Shown here piece after piece: positions 10,667-23,261 of a stretch of DNA of 64,000 bases. The first letter of the stretch is position 1. Each line of letters begins with the position of its first letter. The notes under the pieces are model-generated. The model saw only the letters and a list, made by a program, of their open reading frames with translations. It was not told the DNA's origin and did not search any database. The stretch lies in assembly GCA_027943335.1 (NCBI GenBank), contig BSBK01008839.1, forward strand, positions 252,364 to 316,363, in the 5' to 3' direction. The position numbers and the translations under genes were made by a program. Source of the DNA: Chamaecyparis obtusa (Eukaryota > Streptophyta > Pinopsida > Cupressales > Cupressaceae).

Positions 10667-11472
10667 GGGTATGTACAAGATCATGAGGGGCCAAAAAGTT
10701 GCGATGTCAGTTCAAACTTTGACAATGTAGCTGATGACTTTTTTTTCACCCGAATTTGATAAAACAAAAAGGGTATCTTAAGGAGATTATCAGCTTTTTA
10801 TCGATATAATTGCTGTCAAATTTTGAATTCGGTAAGTAATTATTAGTTATTTTCTAATTGAGCTACCTCTAAAGTGTTGATTTATATACTGATTGAAAAA
10901 TCACTATAACTTTCAGACAATATAACATTTTTAAAATCCAAAAAATGCATCACATTCTATGCTTTGTGTACTATAAGAAAAAATAAATTAAAATTGAATT
11001 TTTTAAACTTTTGAATGAGTTAAGGTGGTCAGACACAGGAGTTATTTTATTCTGAAAATGTTGTAGCAAAAAATTCATAATAAATTATTTTTTTGGAATA
11101 AAATTACAAAAAAATATGCGTCACATCCGGGCATGAGTCTACTACTTATATATGAAATCTTATAATAAAATATTATCATTTGATTATGATTAAGGTGGTC
11201 AGACATACACCTACTTCTTATTTTTTTCCTAAAATTTTTGTATTGTTGCATTGAAATCTATACTTTTCACCAAGCATACTAACATTTTCTCAAAAAAGGC
11301 CTAGTAGTTTAGAAACTACATTCAATTTTATATAGCTTCTATTCTTACAACTTTTTTATATTAGGTTCAAAGCTAGTTGAAATTTTCACGTCAAGTTGAC
11401 TAACCCTGATTTGCTGATTTTTCATTGTCACTTAAGGGCATAGTTTGGCCCCTCATGATCTTGCACATACCC
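10667..11472. mobile_element. 806-bp MITE with GGGTATGT... terminal inverted repeats
   Basis: The left end GGGTATGTACAAGATCATG (continuing into aggggccaaa) is mirrored at 11444-11472 as tttggcccctcatgatcttgcacataccc. That gives about 29 bp of inverted repeat with one mismatch. Both sides are flanked by ATATAT, a possible target duplication, although the neighbourhood is TA-rich. There is no ORF inside. The same terminal sequence closes the large element at 22579, so this is probably its non-autonomous derivative. Confidence 0.78.
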
Positions 11473-11842
<370 letters not shown>

Positions 11843-12067
11843 GTTCAATTTTTTTCATTTGCTCCCACCCTTTTTTCATCTATCGGGGAATATTGAGTAC
11901 CCGATATGGAATTAGATACCCGATTTTGGCTAGGCAATATTTTTCCAAAATATTCCCTGTCCCCACAGACCAAACAAACATGGGTTTTTATACTTTTTTC
12001 ATGCGTAGCACAAAAAAAAATTGATTTGGGGCCCATTGTTTGAATTTTGTCGACATGTGGTCTCACC

Positions 12068-14847
12068 ATGGGAAGAAGTAGTCATCGAAAGGCTAAATGC
12101 AAGAGGAAGCAGACGGATGAAGAAATTCAAGTATATAGGGAAAAAGATAAGGAAAATCACGGAAGAAGGAGAGAAGGTATGTTAAACATTAATCAAGGTG
12201 ACCCCGTAAATGTAGTTGTAAGTGAAGAGGATGTTCAATTTGAAAATGTATAGATGGAGATTGAAAATGTAGACTTGGGGAATGAAAATGTTGCACAAGA
12301 ACCACGTGAACATTACACATCTCCAAATTATATGCAAAATGAAGTCCCTTGCAATAAAGATAATCAATCTTCAAATTTGGGACTTTCAAGAACACCTAAA
12401 TGGTTAATTGAAATTGAGGAGAACATTATGAATAATTGGGAAGGAAAGAGGTCACATAGAACCATTAGATTATGGGCTTCAAGACTTTATGATCATTTTT
12501 TTGGAAACAAGACATTGGTTGAGCAATGTCAAATTTTTGTGCAGTTTTTAAAGATGCAAAAGATGAGACCCGTGCTTGTGACATTGAAGATTCATGTGAA
12601 CAAGAAAATGGAGAGAAATTCCATTGTTGTGAAGAATCTTTTCAATGCTCTCAATAGCATTGGGAAGACTAGTAGAGAAAAAGACAAGAGAGTTGCACGG
12701 AGGATTATTACAACATCCTTAGTAAGTCATTAGTTGAGAAAGGCTTGTTTGATGAGACAAACTTGTGTTGACTTCAATATAGACCATAAACTTTGGGTAG
12801 AGCACTTGCAAGAAGAGAAAGACTTGATGATCCACTTCAAATTGATACATGGGCTCATGGTGGGAGACTTCCATGTTTTGATAAGAAGCTAACAGATGTT
12901 GTCAAGGATGAAATTCAACAATTTTGGGATGCTAACTCAAGAGTGTCACCAAATGTGAAGGATGTCTTGAAGTTGAGAGTTTGTGATCGAGACCACACTC
13001 CACATCCTAAACATTATGTGGAGGTAAGTCAAAAAATGTTGTATAAAAACATTTGTGAGACACATCCAACATTGAAAATATCACAAAGGTCTTTTGAATC
13101 CGTGAAGCCATTTTATTGTGTACCCCTTAAGATTCGGAATACATGTTGTTGCAAATATCATGATGATTTTTCAATGCATCATGAATTATTATGGTCCATA
13201 CATTCTACTTTGCATACTAATGAAATGCTAGAGGATTGTGGTGCAAGTGGTCTTCCCAAATCATCAAGAGACTTGCTAGATCAATTTTTATGTCATAGAG
13301 ATGATGGTTGTTTATTTTATAAAAAAGATTGCTTAAATGCCAAGTGCTCAGAATGTGGTGGCTTGTCCAAGTTTAGAACATGTTTTCATGAGGGTTTGGA
13401 ACACAATTTTGGAAAGAAACTTGTCCAAAAAAAGGTATATGAAATGGTGAAATATAAATTGAATAGTGGAGGTGAAGGCTCTAGATGTGAGTTAGTTGCA
13501 AAAGAATACAATGTTGCTGATTTTATCTTAGATTTCAAGACAAATCTTTTTTACAAGTATTCAAGGCATAGTCATAGGTCTCAATGGTTGGATCAATAAT
13601 TCAGGACATGCAAGGACACTTTCCCCATTGGAACTATTATATCCATTGTAGACTTTGTGGAGAACTATACATTGCAGCCCCAAAATTAGACTCAAGCTCA
13701 ATATTAAAATTCCATTCAGGTTGCTATTTTTGTACACATCACATATAGACATTCCCCTGATAGCACAAAAGATGAGTGAAAGATAATCAGAGAGTACCAT
13801 TTTTATATTAGCAATGACAGGTCTCACTCTCATGAGTTTGTTCAACATTGTTTCCAGAACTATTTTGACTACTTGCAGGAAAATGGTATTGCTATGGATA
13901 GGCATCTCATTTGGTCAGATAATTGCACTGGTCAATTTAAGAATGCTAGAATGTTTTATTGGTTGTGTATAATGCATGTGGAGAGAGGTGTACCTCATAT
14001 TTGGAGTTTTTTTGAGTCAGGGCATGGGAAAGGGGAACATGACGGAGCAGGTGCGTGTGTGAAGAGAGCTATAGTTAAGGAGAAATTGAGGATTTCAGGT
14101 GCTATACTTCTTGATGCTCATTCTATTTTTGATTGGTGTACTTTAGCATTGTCGCAGGGGGGGACTCTTAATTCTACAATGCATAGATTCTTTTGGATGG
14201 TTGAGGAGGGAACTATAGGAGATATATTGTATTGTCAAATAGTGAAAGACTCTTAAAAAATGCATTCATTTAGAAGCTCCAATAGTAGTACATGGACCAT
14301 TTGGACACAAGAGTGCTTTTTTTGCCCCATGTATTTTCAGTATGATTGGGATCATTGCGAGTCAAGTGAGTGGGTGGATACATGGGTTCCATAGTATCTG
14401 ACTCCTTTATCTTTGACACTCTCTATCAGAAATGATGACATGGACACTTTAGTTGACTATGACCATCTTTCAGATCTTCTGAAGCTAGGAGATGTTTTTA
14501 CATTAGTTGCATCGTACAAGAATGATGAGAGGTCAGATTATTAGTTATCATGTTGTGTACAAGGTAAATAGAAGCTTGTACAGCCAATGACAGATGGTGA
14601 TGGGTTCACATATCCTACTAGTTTAGTTGTTATTGCAGGAACATGGCTATAAACATACATGATTAGAAAGAATGGAGTTACCGCATTTGAAGACTATGAG
14701 AAGCACAAAACTATTCTCATGTATTCACACCTTGTTATAGAAACACATGTCAAGTTGTCAAAGCATCAAGGAAGACCAAAGATAAAAGAACTTTGGACTA
14801 TTAGTACTGCTGATCATGAAGCACTATTGGAGACCCTAAAGTAAAGA
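12068..14847 (+). pseudogene. Transposase-like protein (SDNCTGQFKN / ESGHGKG type), decayed
   Basis: From ATG 12068 a Lys/Arg-rich N-terminus (GRSSHRKAKCKRKQ) leads into a ~220-codon first segment. One frameshift near 12735 moves the frame, which then continues to 14847. Recognisable parts are a Cys/His-rich block at 13135-13390 (NTCCCKYHDDF, CHRDDGCLF, CSECGG), the segment ENYTLQPQN followed by IQVAIFVHITYRH, then EYHFYISNDRSHSHEFVQHCF. WSDNCTGQFKNARMF follows at about 13912-13955 and FFESGHGKGEHDGAGACVKRA at about 14008-14070. The Asp in SDNC and the His/Asp of GHGKGEHDG look like metal-binding residues of an RNase-H-fold transposase; that is an inference. About ten in-frame stops are each one transition away from Gln or Trp. 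No protein domain family name is claimed. Confidence 0.62.
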
Positions 14848-15410
14848 GATGACCCTTCGGGAACACTTGACTAGGTAATAAGTTAACTTAGTGCATTATT
14901 TTCTAAGTTCGTTAAGCTTAATTTCAATACATTAATTTCACCTTTCTTAGATTGTATTTTGAGTCAATAAACTTGGTTTTGTATGTGGATTGTAACTTGT
15001 ACAGGAGCACCTATGAAGATGCCTACAGTCACCATGGATCCAATTAGAGATAGAAGGACAAAAGGATCCTTAATGTTTAATTGAGATCTTTTGAAGCCTA
15101 TAATGGCAATTTGTAACAACCAATTTGATTTAAAAGTTAAATGTCCTAAAACTCTTGATAAAGACTTATGACCAAAATCATTTATGGATGGCCAATAGTG
15201 CTAAGAAGGGATCTTACATGTCATTTACTTATGTCATTTGCACGGTTTCAATTCTTACATGTTTGATTGTTGTTTCTAATGCTTTAAGGATATTATTTTT
15301 TATCATTTCAAACAATCTATAATAGTTAAACCTCAAATATAATAAAATCCATAGTTCAAATTTCACAAGCTTAATCATGATTAGTTTCATAGTTCAAATT
15401 TCAAACATAC
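14848..15410. other. Spacer between transposase remnant and satellite; nothing recognised
   Basis: AT-rich sequence with no coding signal and no repeat that I could match elsewhere in the window. It probably contains the 3' end of the transposase transcript. Confidence 0.5.
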
Positions 15411-18216
15411 CACTAACAGTCAGTTGAAAGCAGCTCAGCAGCGTATCTTTCAAACTGGTAGTGATCTTCTAGGGCTCATATCTTGGAACTCATGAGAGGT
15501 ATTGACAAACCATCAAAGGATACGGGATCATGTTTCTAAGGTCTACAATAACCTCTCTCAGTTTTAGGCGATTCAACTTCATTTGCATTTGGTAAGGTGA
15601 TCTTAGTTGATGCCAAAACTTGTAGTGAGGGTCAGTTGAAAGAATCTTAGCAACATATCTTTCAAACTCTCTGACTTGACATAAAACCATCTACTCCATT
15701 GGCTCTATTTAGCTAGGTAAATTCTAGTGACAACCCCATTCCACCCACGGAGTCACCAGAATGCTCACGACCATGCTTGACCCAAGTGACCCCATGGTGT
15801 ACTAAGCATGATTGGACAGCGATTATCCATGGGTCATATCTTAGAGCTCGTGAGAGGTATTGACAAACCATTAGGGGCTATAGGATTGTGTTTTTGAGGT
15901 CTACAATAACCTCTCTCAGTTTTGAGCGATTTGACTTTGTTTGCATTTGGCAAGGCGATCTCAGTCGATATCAAAACTTGTAGTGAGGGTCAATTGAAAG
16001 TGGCTCAGCAGTGTATCTTTCAAACCATCCAACTTGGCATCAAACCATCTACTCCATCAGCTCTAGTTGGCTGGGTAAATGCCAATGACAACCCCATTCT
16101 ACCCACTGAGTCACCGGAACGCTCACGACCATGCTCGACCCAAGTGACCCCAAGGTGCACTAAGCATGATTGGGTAGTGATCTTCCAGGGCTTGTATCTC
16201 AGATCTCATGAGAGGTATCAAAAAACCATTAGGTTTTATAGGATCTTGTTTTTGAGGTATATAATAACCTCTCTCAGTTTTGGACGATTCAACTTCATTT
16301 GCATTTGGCAAGGCGATCTCAGTCAATGCCAAAACTTGTAGTGAGAGTCAGTTGAAAGCGGCTTAGTAGCATATCTTCCAAACCATCTAACTTGGTATCA
16401 AACCATCTACTCCATTAGCTCCAATTGGCTGGGTAAACACTAGTGACAACCACATTCCACCCATGAAGTCACCGAAACGCTCATGACCACGCTTGACCCA
16501 AGTGACCCCAAGGTGCACTAAGCACGATTGCGCAACGATCTTCCAGGGCTTGTATCTCAGACCTTGTGAGAGGTATCAAAAAACCATCAAGTGTTACAGG
16601 ATCATGTTTTTGAGGTATACAATAACCTCTCCCAATTTTGGACGATTTGACTTCATTTGCATTTGGCAAGGCTATCTCAGTCGATGCCAAAACTTGTAGT
16701 GAGGGTCAGTTGAAAGCGGCTCAGTAGCATATCTTTCAAACCATCTGACCTAACATCAAACCATCTACTCCATTAGCTCTATTTGGCTGGGTAAATGCCA
16801 GTGACAACCCCATTCCACCCACGAAGTCACCAGAACACTCGCAACCATGCTTGACCCAAGTGACCCCAAGGTGCACTAAGCACGATTGGGTAGTGATCTT
16901 CCATGGCTCATATCTCAGAGCTCGTGAGAGGAATCAATAAATTGTTAGAGGCTATAGGATCATGTTTCTAAGGTCTACAATAACCTCTCTCAGTTTTGGG
17001 TGATTCAACTTCATTTTCTTTTGGCAATGCGATCTCAGCCGATGCCAAAACTTGCAATGAGGGTCAGTTGAAAGTGGCTCACTAGTGTATCTTTCAGACC
17101 GTCCAAATTGGCATCAAACCATTTGCTCCATTAGCTCTAGTTGGACAGGTAAACACCAATGAAAACCCCATTCTACCCAAGTGACCCCAAGGTGCACTAA
17201 GCATGATTAGGCAGAGATCTTCCATGGCTCATATCTTAGAGCTCATGAGAGGTATCAAAAAACCTTCAAGTGCTACAAGATTGTGTTTCTGAGGTCTACA
17301 ATAATCTCTCTCAGTTTTGGGCAATTCAACTTTATTTGCATTTGGCAAGGTGATCTCAGTCGATGCCAAAACTTGCAATGAGGGTCAGTTAAAAGTGGCT
17401 TAGTAGTGTATCTTTCAAACCATTTGACATTGCATCAAATCGTTTCCTCTATCAGGTCTAGTTGGCTAGGTAAATGCTAGTGACAACTCTATTCTTCCCA
17501 CAGAGTCATCAGAACACTCACGATGATGCTCGACCTAATTGACCCCAAGGTGCACTAAGCACGATTGGGCAGTGATCTTCCATGGCTCATATCTCAAAGC
17601 TCATGAGAGGTATTGACAAATTGTCAGGTGCTACGGGATCATGTTTTCGAGGTCTACAATAACCTCTCTCTATTTTGGGCAATTCAACTTCATTTACATT
17701 TGGAAAGGTGATCTTAGTTGATGCCAAAACTTGCAGTGAGGGTCAGTCGAAAGTGGCTCAGCATCGTATCTTTCAAACTGTCTGACCTGGCATCAAACTG
17801 TCTACTCCATTGGCTATGGTTGGCTGGACAAAAATCAGTGACAACCCTATTCTGCCCATGGAGTCACGGGAACGCTCGGGACCACGCTTGACCCAAGTGA
17901 CCCCAAGGTGCACTAAGCATGATTGGGCAATGATCTTTCATGGCTCATATCTCAGACCTCGTGAGAGGTATTGACAAGCCATTAGGGGCTACGTGATCAT
18001 GTTTTTGAGGTCTACAATAACTTCTCTTAGTTTTGGGTGATTTGACTTCATTTGCATTTGGAAAGGTGATCTCAGTCGATGCAAAAACTTGTAGTGAGGG
18101 TCAGTTGAAAGTGGCTCAGTAACGTATCTTTCAAACCATCTGATATTGCATCAAACCATCTAGTCCATCAGCTCTAGTTGGCTAGGTAAATGCCAGTGAC
18201 AACCTCATTCTGCCTG
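15411..18216. repeat. 358-bp satellite, about 8 tandem units, inside the DNA transposon
   Basis: The landmark tttgcatttggcaaggcgat recurs at about 15583, 15941, 16299, 16657, 17015, 17336, 17693 and 18051. Intervals are 357-358 bp, except one of 321 bp where about 36 bp around 'cggagtcaccagaacgctc' are missing (near 17180). Units differ by scattered substitutions, many of them C/T or G/A. Because 358 is not a multiple of three, the ORFs seen in the array on both strands change frame from unit to unit and are not a repeat protein. The array starts and stops abruptly, the last unit ending at 'cattctgcctgatgg'. Confidence 0.94.
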
Positions 18217-19961
18217 ATGGAGCCTTAATTTTTTACAAAAATTAGGGCCTCCATTTGAGAAATAATGTTGGAGATTTGATAAGGTTGTCATTGATGTCAT
18301 TGAAGTTTTTTTGGTTGCTCGCAAGATATACGAACACATACTGTTAAGTGGAGATAATAACTAAGATAGATAGCAAAGACTATTAAATAAATAGCGTAGA
18401 CAACTATGCAACTTGGCAATGTTGGAACATTAAGCATCATATCAGCATTCGAATAGAGTGACGTATACACACCAACAATTAATGATCAAAGTCAACCCAA
18501 ATAAATTTCATTTCCTCATAGATTTTAACAATTGCAACATATTACAATGATGACAATAAACATATTATTTGGAAGAATATTACAAGAGGCAGTAAAGTAA
18601 AACTCGTCATGAATGTCCAGTCAGCAATAATCAACCCTTGAAGCAACAACTTCATCAAATGAAGTGAACACAACATGAGTTAAAGATTGATTAAACATAT
18701 GCATTTGAAGACATCCAAAGGAGCCATGCAGTAATAAAAAATAAATATACATAGTGTTGAGCATAGTTCAAAGGCAGTATTAAAATCATTAAATGAACAT
18801 TTGAGAGATGATATATTCAAGAGATGTGTTTTTGTAAGTTTGAGGGATATCATGTTGCACAAGCAATCATATATTATACGCAATGGAAAAGTCAATAGTC
18901 ACATGTCATATCTATCAATGGTAATATCAAAGATTGGAAATGAAGACCATAAGCTTATACGATAATGGAGATTTTGTATAGCATGAAATGAAGGCTTTTG
19001 CATACATGATGATATTGGAAGATTATTGCTGGCAATTAAAATTATTATAAGTGTAAACAAAAAGCATTGAAAATGATAATATATGAAATTAGCAATGAAA
19101 GTATGAGACTGAATGCAAACACAATGAAAAATAGTGACATAATTGATGGTATAGAATTTGTATACGAAAATTCATAGAAGTGGTAAATGAAACTCATATT
19201 AGCAGCGATTGAAGTTTTAATTTAGTGATGAAGAGCAGATGGCATCATTTTTGTTTTGCAGAGAAATGATCTTTAGTATCGGTACTGATGGCCTCATCAT
19301 CATCTTGGGCACAGGGAAAGTTAAGCACCAGAAATAATTCCAAAAAGCCATCGATATATGCATCTTGAACATTTATTTTAAAAGGTCAAAAGTTTTAATA
19401 AATATGTTGTTATAAGTGTTTTGAGAACATTAACAAATAATTATCAACTGGAACCTTATATTTCCAAATATTTGAGTGATTACTTATTAGTCTTGAGGAG
19501 GTGCGATTATTTAAGGAGATGTCATTTAATTTTGAAAGAAGTATGACTATTCAGTGAGTAGCATATAAATAGGAGTTATATTATTTTGGAAAAAGTGAAA
19601 ACATTTGATAGAAGAACAAAAAAGAAGCAATACAAGAATATATATTTAATTGTATGGAGGGATAAGGAGAAATAATGCTAATTTAAATCATAATGATAAT
19701 CAGTCAAGATATAACTTCACCATTCAATTCCATAAACATGAATAATGAATATGTATATACAAAAGATGATGCAAATATAACATATAAATGAACATGTTCT
19801 ATATATACAAAGTATCAAAAGTATATCCATATACAAATATGGCACATGCCATTTCAAAATGTCTACAAAATCAATTTTTTAAGGTGTATAATGTGGCATA
19901 TATGCCATCTCAAAATGTGCCAAGTGGCATCTCTAAATGACCACAAAACTAAAACTACATC
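18217..19961. other. AT-rich interior of the DNA transposon; no gene recognised
   Basis: No ORF over this stretch has recognisable content, and no tandem or inverted repeat was found. Its left edge is the satellite and its right edge the last exon candidate of the minus-strand gene. Confidence 0.5.
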
Positions 19962-22117
19962 CTATGCCATAGGGGGATCATCAAAATGTAGCCTCTTTGC
20001 CAAAGTGTTAGGCTCTGATTGATCCTGCATAAAAAATGAGTTCAAACCCAAGTTAGATTGCTTACTTTATATGATTTGTACAAATATATAAATATAATTC
20101 ATAATTCAAACACTAATTTAATTAAAATTATAACTGAATACAAATATATGTATCTAGTCTCTCGATTGCCTACCACGATCAAGTGTCTGAGTATAAGTCT
20201 TGGGTAGTGAAGGGACAATGCTAGCAATACCATCTCTGACCTATAAATATATATTTGCAATAATGAGATTAGTAGAGTGGTGCAACATAGAGAAATAAAT
20301 CTACAAAATAGGATGATAGCATAATAAAATTACAAATTGATTGAACTAAAATTAAAACTTACATCTGGTGATCCCTCCTCTGGAATAGTGGGTTGGGTCA
20401 ACAAAGATACAAAAGATTCTAATGGGCCCTCCCTCATAGTTGGAGTAACCTATGAGAGTAAAAAGATTGTCAATTATATATCAATGTACTTCATCATAAC
20501 AACCCTGGTTACAAAATACAAATAACAATATGTAAAAAGTCTACGTACAATCGGGATATCACTCTGAATCAAGATGCCTGTAACCCTACGCCCCCGAACC
20601 AATGTCTGGACATCATCAATAACGACACCCTATACAATAAAGTGCAAGTAAAATATTTATTACTACACACAAGTGGCATACATATGCATGCATAATTAAT
20701 CTTCAACAATTAACTACCTTTCCTTTGTCAACACTTGATGAAGGAACCCCCACATGCCCCTCACAAACATTGGTTGTAGCCTGTAAGAACACAATAAGAT
20801 GATAATATATTATTAAATGTATTAATTTTATTGATCTAATTGATAGAGATTTAAGCATGTACACCAAATGATATAAAAAAACTAATGGGTACATAATTTA
20901 TAATATACTGTATAGTCATCAAGGCCAAATGAAATGGCTAAAAGTGTGGACTCATCCACCTGTCTCACCTCCTCCTATGTCATTGACTGAACATAAATGG
21001 AAAAAATATATATACATAAGTGCATGCAATCATTAAAACTAATCTAAATAAATAAATTATTTTTAAATTAAATAAGTCACGTGACAAATTTATTTATAAT
21101 GTTTACTCTTACCGTATCAACAGGAGTCAATTGCTCTGTGTACACCTCCTGAGCACTCTCATGAGATGTAGATGCTCCATGAGGTGTTCCAGCCTCTATA
21201 GCTGCATCTCCTATATCCTCCTCATCAATAACATGTAATTGATATGTATCAGCATCAGTAAGTGGTCTAAGGCACATATTTTTGGATATAATGCAAATGT
21301 GGGGCTCACATAAATGTGAACTCCAATGAGATGTTGATGCGCCAGCATCATCCACACCATGAGGCAACACTGACCTAGTCTACATGATCAGTTGATCACT
21401 CAGTAAATGAATGGCCCTAATAGTCTATGAGGAAGCCTTTGCAATGATATCAGGATGTTGCACTGGAGAAGGGGGTGCGACATCAGTGGAGGGCACAAAG
21501 CTAGTGGCCTTTTTGCACTGGGAAGATGGCCTAGTTTGAGGAGCTCCTCCGCTTATGCCCATGTTGGGCCTCATACTCTAATAATTAACATTGTGACCAA
21601 GCACAAACTCAGCATACAATTTTTTTAAGAAATAAAATGGGACCTTCAAATTGCTATGGGGTGGTTTATCAAAAACCATCCACCAGCAATCCCAAAAGTG
21701 TGTGCGCATTCCACCATTTGTGCACCATTTTATTGATAATTTGGGCTTTTTGGGGTCAACTGGTATTCCAGTTTTAGGATTGACAAAAAGGGTGGCTATC
21801 TCTTCCTTACTTATATTAAGGGCTGCAATCCCATCATGGTCAAGCCCATCATCAAATTGGGCATGCATATCATCACGCTAATGAAGAGCAGCATTATGTT
21901 GCTGCGTGAGTGTGTCAATATTTTTAACAATTGTATTCAGTGTGCCAAGCATGGGACCTAATGTAGGTATATTTTGATACGTGTCTTGGAAACCTCGTAT
22001 CGTGTTCAAATTTTCTTGTATCAAATCTTGTAAAGATTTAGGGTTTAGATACGGGGGATTATTTTTAGGATCGTTATTTGGTGCGAGAGGGTTATTTTCT
22101 TCATTGTTGTCAACCAT
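19962..22117 (-). pseudogene. Multi-exon accessory gene of the DNA transposon, function unknown
   Basis: The ATG is at 22115-22117. Exon 1 (to about 21110) is Asn/Pro-rich at first (NNEENNPLAPNNDPKNNPP), then has a helix-rich part and a block KWCTNGGMRTHFWDCWWMVF followed by VPFYFLKKLYAEFVLGHNV. Four in-frame TAG codons would each be CAG (Gln) before mutation. Exon 1 ends GTTGATACG/gtaagag. Five further short exons follow, each with a GT donor or AG acceptor and all in phase 0: about 20908-20984, 20727-20789, 20550-20630, 20363-20450 and 20154-20240. A candidate terminal piece ends at TAG 19962-19964, though its junction phase is uncertain. A 5'-UTR intron fits 22120-22252 (gtaagtaa...taatcag). 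No domain was recognised; by analogy with two-gene transposons it may be a DNA-binding partner of the transposase. Confidence 0.55.
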
Positions 22118-22546
22118 GCCTGATTAAATAAAAAACAAATCTAAATTTCAAATTGATTTCATATATTACTACAAAACCCTATTTCAACAAAAAAACTACA
22201 TTTAGCATGAAAATGAAATAAAATAATAAAAATAAACAAATAATTTACTTACCTAATATGATGGGGAGTCAAATTTATTGTTGCCAAAATCAGATACTCA
22301 AAAATATATCAGGTATATGATATAACCAAGCCATTTTACCAAGAAAAAACTTGGAGAGAAATGAAGAAAAGGGCTCGTGGGTTTTGGATTTATGCCATAG
22401 TTATCGGGTACCCAATAGTACCTGATTAGGCCTGTGCTTTGGTGTCAAGTTTGCCTAGGTGTATTGACACCTAGGCCTACTAAAAAGTCAACAAGTGTTT
22501 TCAAGCACTTTTGGATGAGTGAAAAGTGAATACTTTTCACATCCCC

Positions 22547-22579
22547 ACTTTTTGGCCCCTCATGATCTTGCACATACCC
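22547..22579 (-). repeat. Right terminal inverted repeat of the large DNA transposon
   Basis: The sequence actttttggcccctcatgat continues into cttgcacataccc. Its reverse complement is the same GGGTATGT... end as at 10667 and, inverted, 11444-11472. It matches the 10667 copy for about 33 bp, including the AAAAAGT extension that the 11472 end lacks. Confidence 0.85.
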
Positions 22580-23261
22580 AATTACTTAAAATTAATTATA
22601 TGTTTTCATGCATTACCTCCCCTTAAGACATTAGTTAGTTACTTAATTATGTTAGTTACCTACTTAATTAATTAGATTACTTAACTATGTTAGTTATTTA
22701 GAATACATAATTATGTTAGTTAATTATGTTAGCTAGATTACTTGATTATGTTAGTTAATTATATGTTAATTACCACTTAATTAATTGTCCTAACTATTAG
22801 TCCATTAATTATGTTAGATTACCTAATTATTTTAGTTATATTATTTAATTATGTTAATTAATTGGTAATTGTTAGCTAAGTAGTTACTTAATTAATGTAT
22901 GCTTTGGTTAATTACCTCAGTTAGTTACTTATTTAATTATTTTTTACTTACATGACATTAGTTAGATTACTTAATGGTTAGAAATATTTAAAATAACATT
23001 AGTACATGGCAAAACATAATGTATACATAACATGTATAAAAATAAGTCTAAAAGATCAAATAACACACAAACATATAACATGTAACATGTATAAAATATG
23101 TAACATGTAATGTCTAAAATATGTAATGTAATGTATAAAATATGAAATAAGACACAACCATATACCATGTACATATATGAAATGACTAAAATATCTACAT
23201 GTATATATGAAATGTTATAGCATGTATATATGAAATGTCACATGAAATATCTAAAATAACA
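22580..23261. other. AT-rich DNA with short 'gttagttacttaattatg' repeats; no gene
   Basis: From 22630 to 22960 the phrase ttagttacttaattatgtta recurs with variation. From 22990 to 23230 a looser repeat of aaaatatgtaacatgta type is seen. Neither has a stable period by eye. Confidence 0.5.

Noticed and set aside
10667..11472. Reading 10667 as the left end of the large transposon with no MITE present
   Set aside because: The inverted end at 11472 closes an 806-bp unit with AT-rich flanks on both sides, so a MITE is the simpler reading, although the alternative is kept open in the element entry.
15922..16699. ORFs of 69-139 codons in the 358-bp satellite, similar from unit to unit
   Set aside because: The unit length is not divisible by three, so frames do not persist across units and similar ORFs arise simply because the DNA repeats.
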